Assembly: GCA_025458545.1 (NCBI GenBank)
Contig: JALOSH010000118.1
Coordinates: forward strand, 1-6,615
Direction: 5' to 3'
Length of the DNA: 6,615 nucleotides
Source: Hydrogenophaga sp.
GTDB lineage: Bacteria > Pseudomonadota > Gammaproteobacteria > Burkholderiales > Burkholderiaceae
Every line of letters starts with the position of its first letter. The first letter of the stretch is position 1. Positions 1 through 6,199 of the stretch are shown one piece after another. The position numbers and the translations under genes are program-made. The notes under the pieces were generated by a model. The model was not told the origin of the DNA. It did not search any database and saw only the letters and a list, made by a program, of their open reading frames with translations.

Positions 1-1097
1 CCGTTCTTGGCGTGGTGCACCAGCTTGTAGTCGGCCGCGCCCAGCAGCGGGTGGCCGGCGTGGCGGCCCCAGCGCGCGCGGTCGATCACGCTCTGCGGGT
101 GCTCGATGCGGAACCCGACCGAGAACGGCTTGGCTTCCAGGAACACGCCCGCGTCGTGCAGCAGCGCGAAGCTGTCCCGCGCGCTGTGGCCGAGCGCGAA
201 CACCGCGTGGCGCGTCGGCAGTTCCAGTGTGTTGCCGCTGTCCAGCGCTTGCACGCGCAAGGCGACGAGCTGTTGCTGCCCGTCGTTGCAAGGGCTCAGA
301 ACCAGGCCCGTGAGCTGGTGCTGGAAACGGATCTCACCGCCCAGCGCCACGATCTTCTCGCGCATGGCCTCGACCACCTTGACCAGCTTGAAGGTGCCGA
401 TGTGCGGGTGCGCCTGGTACAAGATTTCGGACGGCGCACCGGCTTCCACGAACTCCTGCATGACCTTGCGCCCCAGAAAGCGGGGGTCTTTGATCTGGCT
501 GTAGAGCTTGCCGTCGGAAAACAGGCCCGCGCCGCCTTCGCCGTACTGCACATTGCTCTGCGGGTTCAGCAGCTTCTTGCGCCACAGGCCCCAGGTGTCC
601 TTGGTGCGCTCGCGCACCGGTTTGCCACGCTCCAGCACGATCGGCCGCAGGCCCATCTGCGCCAGCGCCAGCGCGGTGAACAGGCCACACGGGCCCAGGC
701 CCACCACCACCGGGCGGTCGGCCTCGTTCTGCGGCCAGCCGGCCGGCGCGTGGCCCGGCGCGTGCCAGGCCATGTCGGGCGTGGCGTTGATGTGTGGGTT
801 CTGCTTGTGCTGCGCCAGCAGACGCGCTTCGAGCGCGGGGTCGGCCAGGGTCAAGTCGACGATGTAGACCGCCAGCAGATCGGCCTTGCGCGCATCGAAG
901 CTGCGCTTGAACACCGTCAGGCTTGCGATGGCTTCGGGCGCGATGCCCAGAGCCTGGGCCGCGAGCCGCGTCAGCGCTTCTAGCGGGTGCGGCGGCGGCA
1001 CGCGGTCCCGATCTGTTTCGGTGGGGGCGTCGGCGGCGCGGCGGTGCTCGGCGGGCACCTCGGCCAGGGGCAGTTTGAGTTCGGCGATGCGGATCAT
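1..1097 (-). CDS. FAD-dependent dehydrogenase, COG2509 type (C-terminus cut off by window edge)
   Basis: The minus-strand frame stays open from the ATG at 1097 to the left edge, giving 365 codons with no stop. The protein begins MIRIAELKLPL, the usual opening of the 'uncharacterised FAD-dependent dehydrogenase' family. A domain of about 120 residues precedes a dinucleotide-binding motif, VVVGLGPCGLFTALALA (about 130-146), followed by the strand and acidic residue of IVLERG (153-158) that would contact the FAD ribose. The family signature QYGEGGAGLFSDGKL lies at about 184-198, and ALGHSARD at 301-308 is a second conserved block. Members I know of are roughly 530-560 residues, so about a third should lie outside the window. 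Substrate and pathway are unknown. It is probably a cytoplasmic flavoprotein; no signal peptide or membrane segment is visible. No good Shine-Dalgarno precedes the ATG. It runs divergently from rnpB, 57 bases away. Family assignment is firm; function is not. Confidence 0.9.
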   Translation of the reverse strand, partial: MIRIAELKLPLAEVPAEHRRAADAPTETDRDRVPPPHPLEALTRLAAQALGIAPEAIASLTVFKRSFDARKADLLAVYIVDLTLADPALEARLLAQHKQNPHINATPDMAWHAPGHAPAGWPQNEADRPVVVGLGPCGLFTALALAQMGLRPIVLERGKPVRERTKDTWGLWRKKLLNPQSNVQYGEGGAGLFSDGKLYSQIKDPRFLGRKVMQEFVEAGAPSEILYQAHPHIGTFKLVKVVEAMREKIVALGGEIRFQHQLTGLVLSPCNDGQQQLVALRVQALDSGNTLELPTRHAVFALGHSARDSFALLHDAGVFLEAKPFSVGFRIEHPQSVIDRARWGRHAGHPLLGAADYKLVHHAKN

Positions 1098-1142
1098 GGT
1101 GTCGTGGGGCTTGTGGTGATCAAGCAATCAACGGCGAGCGCC

Positions 1143-1149
1143 GATAATA
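1143..1149 (+). promoter_or_regulatory. rnpB -10 element, possibly bidirectional
   Basis: GATAAT at 1143-1148 matches the sigma-70 -10 consensus at five of six bases and ends six bases before G1155, where the RNase P RNA P1 helix begins. No convincing -35 hexamer lies 16-18 bases upstream. Read on the minus strand, bases 1149-1144 give TATTAT, also a good -10, which could drive the divergent FAD dehydrogenase gene with a leader of about 40 bases. The plus-strand role is well supported by position; the minus-strand role is inference. Confidence 0.6.
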
Positions 1150-1154
1150 CCGGC

Positions 1155-1516
1155 GTGAAGCGCGCCAGGCCGTCGCTGGCACGAGACCCGAAAGGGTGTG
1201 CTGGAGGAACGTCCGGACTGCACAGGACAGCGCAGGAGGTAACACCTCTCCACCGACCAGCCGCTCAGGGCAACCCGAGCGGCCCTAAGGTGAGGATCAG
1301 AGCAACAGAGACGAGCCGATTCAGTTCGGGTGAAACGGGCAATCTCTGCGCGCAGCAATACCAAATAGGCCAGCGTTGATGTGGTTCCGCGGAGCTGGCG
1401 GGTAGGTAGCACCGAGCCGGGTGGGCGACCCCCGGCCCAGAGGAATGACGGTCACATCACCGGTCTTCGAAAGAAGGTCGGTGGTGCACAAAATCCGGCG
1501 TATCGGCGCGCTTCAC
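1155..1516 (+). ncRNA. rnpB: RNase P RNA, bacterial class A
   Basis: This is the catalytic RNA of ribonuclease P, which removes 5' leaders from pre-tRNAs together with the RnpA protein. The ends are fixed by a perfect 12-bp P1 helix: GTGAAGCGCGCC (1155-1166) pairs with GGCGCGCTTCAC (1505-1516). The P4 core is present: ACG, a bulged T at 1212, then CCGGA (1209-1217) pairs with TCCGGCGT at 1494-1501. Conserved blocks occur in order: GAGGAACGTCCGG (1204-1216), the GGTAAC turn, CAACAGAGA, GTGAAACGGG, ATACCAAATAGG, GGGTAGGTAGC, AGAGGAATGA and ACAAAATCCGG. A stem of about ten base pairs with a CAA loop and one bulged A (1260-1283) resembles P12. An 11-bp stem capped by GAAA lies just before the P4 3' strand. 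The length of about 362 nt fits class A. It has its own -10, and a T5 run at 1519-1523 follows the mature end. The exact mature termini are estimated from pairing. Confidence 0.97.
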
Positions 1517-1621
1517 ACTTTTTCTCGCTTGGGCGTCACCCGTCCCGCGCGCAAGGCGGCCGATCAGACCGCGTTGTCACCGCCCGCCCCGCACCCACCA
1601 ACGCTGTCCAGACCGCAACGC

Positions 1622-1662
1622 CCGCCGCAGCATGCCTGCCACCGCAGGCCGAAGGGCGGCGG
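1622..1662. repeat. nested inverted repeat at the 3' end of the Nudix-MBL gene
   Basis: An outer pair, CCGCCGC (1622-1628) and GCGGCGG (1656-1662), encloses an inner perfect hairpin, GCCTGC (1634-1639) and GCAGGC (1644-1649), with a four-base loop. The right arm abuts the stop codon of the minus-strand gene, the usual position for a transcript 3'-end structure. No U-tract follows on the minus strand, so it is not a canonical intrinsic terminator. It could protect the 3' end or assist Rho-dependent ending. The rest of 1517-1662, between rnpB and this gene, shows no open frame or motif that I recognise. Confidence 0.4.
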
Positions 1663-3426
1663 TCAGGCGTTGAATCCGCCGAGGCTCTGGATGTGCTCCA
1701 CGTGGGCGAGCAGGGAGCGCTTGGCCACCGGCCACAGGCGCTCGGGCACGTCGTCGTAGGCCAGCTTCACCCAGTCGTCCATCGTGCCGTCAGGCTCGGC
1801 CTGCATCGCCCTGGCCACCTTGGCCTCGCGTGCCAGGCGGTGGGCTTTCAGATGTTGGATCGCCGCGCGGGCCCCTCCATGGGGTGGTGCGCTCGGGTTG
1901 TCGGGCGTGCGCTTCAGGTCCCCCAGCACGTACCCGTGTGCGGGCAAGATGAAGTTGACGCTGTGCTGTTCGCACGCCAGGTCCAGCCGGTCCAGCGAGT
2001 CGAGGTAGTCGCCCATGTTGCCGTCGGGCGGGTCGATCACCGTGGTGCTGCCGTTGAGGATGTGGTCGCCGGAAAACAGCAGGCCGTCTTCTTCCAGCAG
2101 CAGACACAGGTGGTTGGCCGCGTGGCCGGGCGTGTGCAACACCTGCAGCGTGTGGGTGGCGCCGTCTGTCCCTTGCAACGCCAGCCGTTCGCCGTCAGCC
2201 AGCGCACGGTCGGGCGTGAAGCGGCTGTTCTCGCGCGAGGTCGGTGCGCTGGGCAGACCCAGGATGGGTGGCTTGTTGGCGCCAAGGGATTGCAGCCGCG
2301 CCGCGCCCGGCGAGTGGTCCGGGTGCGAATGTGTGCAGACGATGGCGCGGATGTCGCCGCTCGCAGCGCGCCAGAGGCGTTCGATGTGTTCGGGAACGTC
2401 GGGGCCGGGGTCGATGACGATGTGACCGGTGGCCGGGTCACCCACCAGGTAGCTGTTGGTGCCGGGTCCGGTCATGAAGCCGGGGTTGGGTGCGGTGAGC
2501 CGCTGCACGTTTTTCAGCAGGGGCACCGGGCGCTCGGTCTGCCAGGCCAGTTCGTGCACGATCTGGCCGTGGGGGCTGACCAGCGCCAGCTCGCCGAAGG
2601 GCGGCTCGTGTTCCATGTGGCGCGACTCGTGGCCGTTCATCAGCCCGGCGCGCGGGCAGCTGGTGAACAGCGGCTCGTCGTGAACCTTGCCCCCAGCCCT
2701 GGCTTCGTCAGGCCCCCCAAGGGGGTGCAGTCGCTCTTGGGGCGGCCCGGCGAGCGACTGGCCACAGGCCTGGAGCAGCGCATCCACGGTGGCGTACGCC
2801 TGCAGCCGTTCCAGCGTCCGGATGGTCGGGAAGATGATGAAGAAGTCGCCCGCCGCGTGCCGCGACAGCGCGTCGGCCGGGCGCACCCACAGGGGCTCGA
2901 ACTGCTCGGATTCGTCGGCCACCGGCTCTTGTCCTTCGGGCATGCGCGCCACCAGAAAGGGCACGTCGAAACGGCGCGGCAGGTCGCGGTCGGTGATCCA
3001 GTGGGCCAGCACAAACACCTCGGCGCCGCTCAGTGTCAGACCCTGTGCGGCGCATTGCCCGGCGAAAGGCGCCTGGCGGTCGAGGGTGGCGATCTGGGCG
3101 GTGTTCAGGTGCGAGCCATCGGCCCGCCGCGCCAGCAAGACGCCCAGTTCTTCGAAACTCTCCCGGATGGCGGCGATCGCCTGGGTCAGGTGAAGGTCGC
3201 TCTGCGAGGCGCGCCGGGTGGACTGGCCGTGCGCCAGCGCGTCGGCGGCGTCGATGCCGCCGCCGGGGAACACATAGGCGCCGGGCGCAAAGCTCGCCGT
3301 CATCGAGCGGCGCGTCATCAGCACTTCGATGCCTTGGGCCCCATCGCGCAGCAGCAGCACGGTGGCGGCGGGGCGCAGCACTGCGGCTGCGCGTTCGGGG
3401 TACAGCAGTTGGGTGGGTCGGACCAT
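1663..3426 (-). CDS. Nudix hydrolase / LACTB2-like metallo-beta-lactamase fusion protein
   Basis: The 587-residue protein has two enzymatic domains. The N-terminal Nudix domain (about 15-215) carries FPGGG at 53-57 and RESFEELG at 88-95. About 30 residues separate these halves of the Nudix box, roughly double the usual spacing, as in the NUDT19/RP2p group, whose mammalian member cleaves coenzyme A. The C-terminal metallo-beta-lactamase domain (about 260-515) has [10 protein letters not shown] from 320, HSHPDH at 366-371, HTPGH at 431-435, SGDH at 452-455 and PAHG at 495-498, so all expected metal ligands are present. A helical tail (520-587) resembles the end of LACTB2, an endoribonuclease in animals. 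Bacterial substrates are unknown. A palindromic repeat encodes linker residues of about 223-243. I chose ATG 3426: a GTG at 3444 would add six residues without a Shine-Dalgarno. It is divergent from dapF. Confidence 0.93.
   Translation of the reverse strand: MVRPTQLLYPERAAAVLRPAATVLLLRDGAQGIEVLMTRRSMTASFAPGAYVFPGGGIDAADALAHGQSTRRASQSDLHLTQAIAAIRESFEELGVLLARRADGSHLNTAQIATLDRQAPFAGQCAAQGLTLSGAEVFVLAHWITDRDLPRRFDVPFLVARMPEGQEPVADESEQFEPLWVRPADALSRHAAGDFFIIFPTIRTLERLQAYATVDALLQACGQSLAGPPQERLHPLGGPDEARAGGKVHDEPLFTSCPRAGLMNGHESRHMEHEPPFGELALVSPHGQIVHELAWQTERPVPLLKNVQRLTAPNPGFMTGPGTNSYLVGDPATGHIVIDPGPDVPEHIERLWRAASGDIRAIVCTHSHPDHSPGAARLQSLGANKPPILGLPSAPTSRENSRFTPDRALADGERLALQGTDGATHTLQVLHTPGHAANHLCLLLEEDGLLFSGDHILNGSTTVIDPPDGNMGDYLDSLDRLDLACEQHSVNFILPAHGYVLGDLKRTPDNPSAPPHGGARAAIQHLKAHRLAREAKVARAMQAEPDGTMDDWVKLAYDDVPERLWPVAKRSLLAHVEHIQSLGGFNA
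2698..2760 (+). repeat. palindromic intergenic-type repeat inside a coding region (copy A)
   Basis: CCCCAAG (2715-2721) and CTTGGGG (2736-2742) form one inverted pair. CAGTCGCT (2728-2735) and AGCGACTG (2753-2760) form a second that overlaps the first, so the two hairpins are alternatives. A smaller CCTG/CAGG pair flanks GCTTCGT on the left. CTTGGGGCGGCCCGGC (2736-2751) matches 14 of 16 bases of the element at 5132-5147 in the same orientation. Such C-run/G-run palindromes resemble the short repeats common between genes in Comamonadaceae, though I say that from memory. Here it lies within the Nudix-MBL gene and is read in frame, antisense to the orientation given. Confidence 0.65.
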
Positions 3427-3432
3427 GCAGAC

Positions 3433-3438
3433 ATTGTG
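3433..3438 (-). promoter_or_regulatory. candidate -10 of the Nudix-MBL gene (possible leaderless start)
   Basis: On the minus strand CACAAT (3438-3433) matches four of six bases of the -10 consensus TATAAT and is followed by exactly six bases (GTCTGC) before the ATG at 3426. If transcription starts at the seventh base, as inferred for rnpB, the mRNA begins at the start codon. No clear -35 or Shine-Dalgarno is seen. One weak hexamer in a GC-rich spacer is modest evidence. Confidence 0.35.
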
Positions 3439-3491
3439 CGGCACGCGCCGCCAGGGCGATGTCGCGCTCGGGTGGCTGGCCCGGCTGGGCG

Positions 3492-3497
3492 GATAAT
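3492..3497 (+). promoter_or_regulatory. candidate -10 of dapF (possible leaderless start)
   Basis: GATAAT, identical to the rnpB -10, ends six bases before the dapF ATG at 3504. With the rnpB spacing, transcription would begin at the A of the start codon. There is no Shine-Dalgarno before the ATG, and the hexamers 16-19 bases upstream (for example TCGGGT and CGGGTG) are poor -35 matches. The whole divergent spacer is only 77 bases. Confidence 0.5.
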
Positions 3498-3503
3498 CGC
3501 GCC

Positions 3504-4376
3504 ATGCACATCCGGTTCACCAAAATGCAGGGGGCGGGCAACGATTTCGTCGTGCTGGACGAGACGCGCGGACGCCTGGGCCTGAGCGACGCGCAGTACC
3601 GCTGGCTGGCCGACCGGCATTTCGGCGTGGGCGCCGACCAGATTCTCAGCGTGCGTCCGTCACCCGGTGCCGGTCTGGACTTCGAATACGTGATCCACAA
3701 CGCCGACGGTGGCGAGGTCGAACACTGTGGCAACGGCGCGCGCTGTTTTGTGCGTTACGTGCACGACAAAGGCCTGACCACCGCCAACCCGGTGCGGGTG
3801 AAGGTGAAGAACGGCGAGATCAGCCTGACCATGAACCCGGACGGCCGCGTCACCGTGGACATGGGGGCGCCGGTGTTTGCGCTGGAGCGGGTGCCTTTTG
3901 ACGCGTCGGGTCTGCTGCCCGCGGCCAGCGGCGACTTCGAGCGTTGGCCGCTGGCGTTGCCCGAAGGCGAAGCATGGGTGTCGGTGCTGTCGATGGGCAA
4001 TCCGCACGCAGTGCAGCTGGTGGACAACCTGGACACCGCGCCGGTTCTGAGCCAGGGTCCGGCGATCGAGAGCCATCCGCGCTTTCCGGCCCGTGTGAAC
4101 GCCGGTTACCTGCAGATCGTCAACCGCGGCCAGGTGCGCCTGCGCGTCTTCGAGCGCGGCGCTGGCGAGACCCTGGCCTGCGGCACCGGCGCCTGCGCGG
4201 CCGTGGTGGTCGGCGTCCGCCTGGGCTTGCTCGATCCGGTGGTGGATGTGCACACCCATGGCGGCGTGCTCACCATCGAGTGGCACGACAACGCCGCACA
4301 CGACGCCCCGGTGTTCATGACCGGCCCAGCCACCACCGTCTTTGAAGGCGAGATCGACGTCCCCGATCTCGCCTGA
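3504..4376 (+). CDS. dapF: diaminopimelate epimerase
   Basis: DapF interconverts LL- and meso-2,6-diaminopimelate without a cofactor in the cytoplasm. This is the penultimate step of lysine synthesis and the source of meso-DAP for peptidoglycan. The 290-residue product has the normal family length. It opens [19 protein letters not shown], with the substrate-binding GAGNDF segment at 10-15. Both catalytic cysteines are present: C75 in [11 protein letters not shown] and C226 in [10 protein letters not shown]. Other substrate-contacting blocks are NADGGE (67-71 onward), GNPHAV (165-170) and FERGAGET (217-223). The frame is open further upstream, but those codons are antisense to the Nudix-MBL gene and lack family similarity, so ATG 3504 is the start. 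The stop is followed 20 bases later by the DUF484 gene, suggesting co-transcription. Transcription probably starts from the GATAAT element just upstream. Confidence 0.98.
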   Translation: MHIRFTKMQGAGNDFVVLDETRGRLGLSDAQYRWLADRHFGVGADQILSVRPSPGAGLDFEYVIHNADGGEVEHCGNGARCFVRYVHDKGLTTANPVRVKVKNGEISLTMNPDGRVTVDMGAPVFALERVPFDASGLLPAASGDFERWPLALPEGEAWVSVLSMGNPHAVQLVDNLDTAPVLSQGPAIESHPRFPARVNAGYLQIVNRGQVRLRVFERGAGETLACGTGACAAVVVGVRLGLLDPVVDVHTHGGVLTIEWHDNAAHDAPVFMTGPATTVFEGEIDVPDLA

Positions 4377-4396
4377 CCTCACACCTTCTGAACACC

Positions 4397-5077
4397 ATGA
4401 CCCAACAGTCCATTCCTCCGATCACCGAAGACGACATCGCCAACTACCTCGCCAACACGCCGGGGTTCTTCGAGCGCCACGCGGGCTTGCTGGGCAGCGT
4501 GCAGCTGACCAGTCCGCACAGCAACCGCGCGGTCAGCCTGCAGGAACGCCAGGCCGAACTGCTGCGCGAGAAGATCAAAGGGCTGGAACTGAAGGCCGCC
4601 GAGATGATTCGCCACGGTGTGGAGAACACCGCCATTGCCGACAAGCTGCACCGCTGGACCCGCGAGTTGCTGCTCACCCGCGAGGCGCGCGAGCTGCCGG
4701 CCGTGGTGGCGCGAGAGATCGCTGCGCAGTTCCAGGTGCCGCAGGTCGCCATCAAACTGTGGGGCGTGTCGCCCGAGTTCGCCGCCGAGCCCTATGCCCA
4801 GGGCGCGAGCGACGATGTGATGGCTTTCGCTTCATCGCTCACCGTGCCCTATTGCGGTGCCAACCCCGGGTTGGAGGCCGCGCAGTGGCTGGGAGAACCC
4901 ACCGCCGCAGCTTCGCTGGCCCTGATCCCGCTGCGCGCTGCGGGTTCGCCCCAGGCCTTTGGCCTTCTGGTGCTGGCCTCCAGCGATGCCCAGCGTTTCG
5001 CGGCCGACATGGGCACCAGTTTCCTGGCGCGCATCGGTGAACTCAGCAGCGCCGCGCTCTCGCGCCTGAGGCCATGA
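4397..5077 (+). CDS. DUF484 family protein (GAF-like)
   Basis: This is a 226-residue cytoplasmic protein of the DUF484 family, which includes E. coli YigA, encoded between dapF and xerC there too. The N-terminal family pattern is clear: YLANTPGFFERHAGLL (about 17-32), then AVSLQERQ (45-52), leading into a charged helix of about 45-90 that could form a coiled coil. From about 95 to 220 an alternating strand/helix region fits the GAF-like fold assigned to this family, ending in a hydrophobic ALIPLRAAG...GLLVLASSD core and a terminal helix. No catalytic motif is visible. The biochemical role is unknown, and linkage to xerC does not establish a role in recombination. The start is ATG 4397, 20 bases after the dapF stop, with no strong Shine-Dalgarno. 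The family call is secure. Confidence 0.93.
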   Translation: MTQQSIPPITEDDIANYLANTPGFFERHAGLLGSVQLTSPHSNRAVSLQERQAELLREKIKGLELKAAEMIRHGVENTAIADKLHRWTRELLLTREARELPAVVAREIAAQFQVPQVAIKLWGVSPEFAAEPYAQGASDDVMAFASSLTVPYCGANPGLEAAQWLGEPTAAASLALIPLRAAGSPQAFGLLVLASSDAQRFAADMGTSFLARIGELSSAALSRLRP

Positions 5078-5104
5078 CACCCAGGCCGATCGCTGCCTGT
5101 CCTG

Positions 5105-5151
5105 TGCTGCTCCCCAAGCGGGCTGGCCTGCCTTGGGGCGATCCGGCAGCA
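5105..5151 (+). repeat. palindromic intergenic repeat between the DUF484 gene and xerC (copy B)
   Basis: TGCTGC (5105-5110) and GCAGCA (5146-5151) form an outer inverted pair around CCCCAAG (5112-5118) and CTTGGGG (5132-5138). With one bulged C the inner stem can extend to GGG/CCT around a four-base loop, making a strong hairpin in RNA. CTTGGGGCGATCCGGC (5132-5147) matches copy A at 14 of 16 positions. It lies 28 bases after the DUF484 stop and 15 bases before the xerC ATG. There is no following U-tract, so it may reduce read-through or affect mRNA stability or xerC translation without being a standard terminator. Confidence 0.65.
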
Positions 5152-5165
5152 GGCTGTTCGCGGCC

Positions 5166-6104
5166 ATGAACGCAGCGGCCAGCCTGGACGATGCCGAGCT
5201 GGTCCGGGCTTACCTGGCCCATGTGCGGGTGGAGAAACGCCTGGCCGAACGCACGGTGGCGCTCTACACCCTGGATCTGGAGAAACTCACCGAGCAGGCC
5301 CGGGCAGCGGGTGTGTCGTTGCGAAGCGTGCAGGGTGCTCACATCCGCCGCTGGGTGGCGCAGATGCACAGCGGTGGGCGCAGCGCGCGCGGCATCGCGC
5401 TCATCCTCTCGGGCTGGCGGGGTTTGTATGTGTGGCTCGGTCGGCAGGGCTTGATCGACCACAACCCGGTGCAGGACGTGAGGGCGCCCAAGGCCGGCAA
5501 GCCCTTGCCCAAAGCGCTGGGGGTGGACGAGTCGGTGCAGCTCGCTTCGCATGTGGAAGCCGCCGACGACCCGCGGCTCGAAGCGCGCGACCGCTGCATC
5601 ACCGAGTTGCTCTACGGCTGTGGGTTGCGCATCGGTGAACTGGTGGGGCTGGACGTGGTCGCGAGCGGTGGTGCCCGCGGCTGGATCGACCTCCAGGCGG
5701 GCGAAGCCCATGTGCTGGGCAAAGGCTCCAAACGCCGCAGCGTGCCGGTGGGCAGTGCCGCCCTCACCGCGTTGGAGCAGTGGTTCGCGGTGCGCGGTGC
5801 TTGGGCGAAGGACGACCCGGCGCTGTTCATCGGCAGCCGCGGCCAGCGCCTGACACCGCAACACATCCGGCTGCGGCTCAAGCGCCGCTCGCTGCTGGCC
5901 GGCCTGGCCACACCGGTGCACCCGCACATGCTGCGCCATTCGTTCGCCAGCCATGTGCTGCAGTCCAGCGGCGATCTGCGGGCGGTGCAGGAGCTGCTGG
6001 GGCACGCCAGCATCAGCACCACGCAGGTCTACACCCGGCTCGACTTCCAGCACCTGGCGAAGGCCTATGATGCAGCGCACCCCAGGGCGCGCAAGAAGCC
6101 TTGA
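5166..6104 (+). CDS. xerC: site-specific tyrosine recombinase XerC
   Basis: XerC acts with XerD at the chromosomal dif site, under FtsK control, to resolve chromosome dimers before division. The 312-residue product has the family's usual length and two-domain plan. An N-terminal SAM-like DNA-binding domain (about 8-100, including RVEKRLAERTVALYTLDLEKL) is followed by the catalytic domain (about 115-305). The full active-site set is present: R155 in GCGLRIGEL, K186 in LGKGSKRR, H254 and R257 in HMLRHSF, H280 in LLGHASIS, and the nucleophile Y289 in TQVYTRLD. I start at ATG 5166 because translation from there gives the usual XerC N-terminus. A TTG at 5133 would add 11 residues encoded by the palindromic repeat. 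Position after dapF and the DUF484 gene, as in many proteobacteria, supports XerC over XerD. No clear Shine-Dalgarno is seen. Confidence 0.96.
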   Translation: MNAAASLDDAELVRAYLAHVRVEKRLAERTVALYTLDLEKLTEQARAAGVSLRSVQGAHIRRWVAQMHSGGRSARGIALILSGWRGLYVWLGRQGLIDHNPVQDVRAPKAGKPLPKALGVDESVQLASHVEAADDPRLEARDRCITELLYGCGLRIGELVGLDVVASGGARGWIDLQAGEAHVLGKGSKRRSVPVGSAALTALEQWFAVRGAWAKDDPALFIGSRGQRLTPQHIRLRLKRRSLLAGLATPVHPHMLRHSFASHVLQSSGDLRAVQELLGHASISTTQVYTRLDFQHLAKAYDAAHPRARKKP

Positions 6105-6119
6105 GCGCTGAGGGGCGAG

Positions 6120-6188
6120 CGGGTATTCCCGATGGAATCGGGGCCTGCAGGCCACGACAATGGCCCGATACCCGGGTTGGTATTTTTT
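6120..6188 (+). repeat. cluster of inverted repeats with T-run between xerC and the DsrE-family gene
   Basis: Several inverted repeats are packed into the 95-base spacer. CGGGTAT (6120-6126) pairs with ATACCCG (6168-6174). Inside lie the hairpin CCCGAT/ATCGGG with a GGA loop (6128-6142) and the perfect 12-base palindrome GGCCTGCAGGCC (6142-6153). On the right, ATACC (6168-6172) can pair with GGTAT (6179-6183) immediately before TTTTT (6184-6188), which looks like a weak intrinsic terminator for xerC. The T-run ends only two bases before the ribosome binding site of the next gene, so it could equally be an attenuator or a structured leader. No confident promoter was found here. Confidence 0.4.
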
Positions 6189-6190
6189 CT

Positions 6191-6195
6191 GGAGA
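6191..6195 (+). promoter_or_regulatory. ribosome binding site of the DsrE-family gene
   Basis: GGAGA ends four bases before the ATG at 6200. It is the only clear Shine-Dalgarno among the genes here, which supports this start codon and contrasts with the SD-less starts of dapF, the DUF484 gene and xerC. Confidence 0.75.
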
Positions 6196-6199
6196 CACC

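Noticed and set aside
12..983. Open frame of 323 codons on the plus strand
   Set aside because: It is antisense to the FAD dehydrogenase, whose conserved motifs fix the real strand and frame. Its translation is low-complexity and unrecognisable.
1517..1662. A small gene or tRNA between rnpB and the Nudix-MBL gene
   Set aside because: No cloverleaf, T-loop motif or start codon with a ribosome site was found; only GC-rich spacer with inverted repeats.
2698..2760. Rho-independent terminator inside the Nudix-MBL gene
   Set aside because: The hairpins have no adjacent T-run on either strand and lie mid-gene; the reading frame continues into an intact MBL domain.
3427..3444. GTG start for the Nudix-MBL protein
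   Set aside because: It adds six residues (MPHNVC) with no Shine-Dalgarno and would overlap the candidate -10; ATG 3426 is simpler.
3033..3503. N-terminal extension of DapF upstream of ATG 3504
   Set aside because: The frame is open, but the added residues are Arg/Ala-rich, antisense to the Nudix-MBL gene and unlike any DapF. Translation from 3504 gives the exact family N-terminus.
1381..3585. Long open frame of 734 codons on the plus strand
   Set aside because: It begins inside rnpB and runs antisense to the Nudix-MBL gene. Its Arg/Ala/Gly/His/Val-rich translation shows no family motif; long antisense frames are expected at this GC content.
5133..5165. TTG start for XerC, 11 residues upstream
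   Set aside because: The added residues come from the palindromic repeat, and ATG 5166 gives the normal XerC beginning.
5043..6155. Open frame of 370 codons on the minus strand
   Set aside because: It is antisense to xerC, which has every catalytic residue in the plus frame. No domain is visible in the minus-strand translation.
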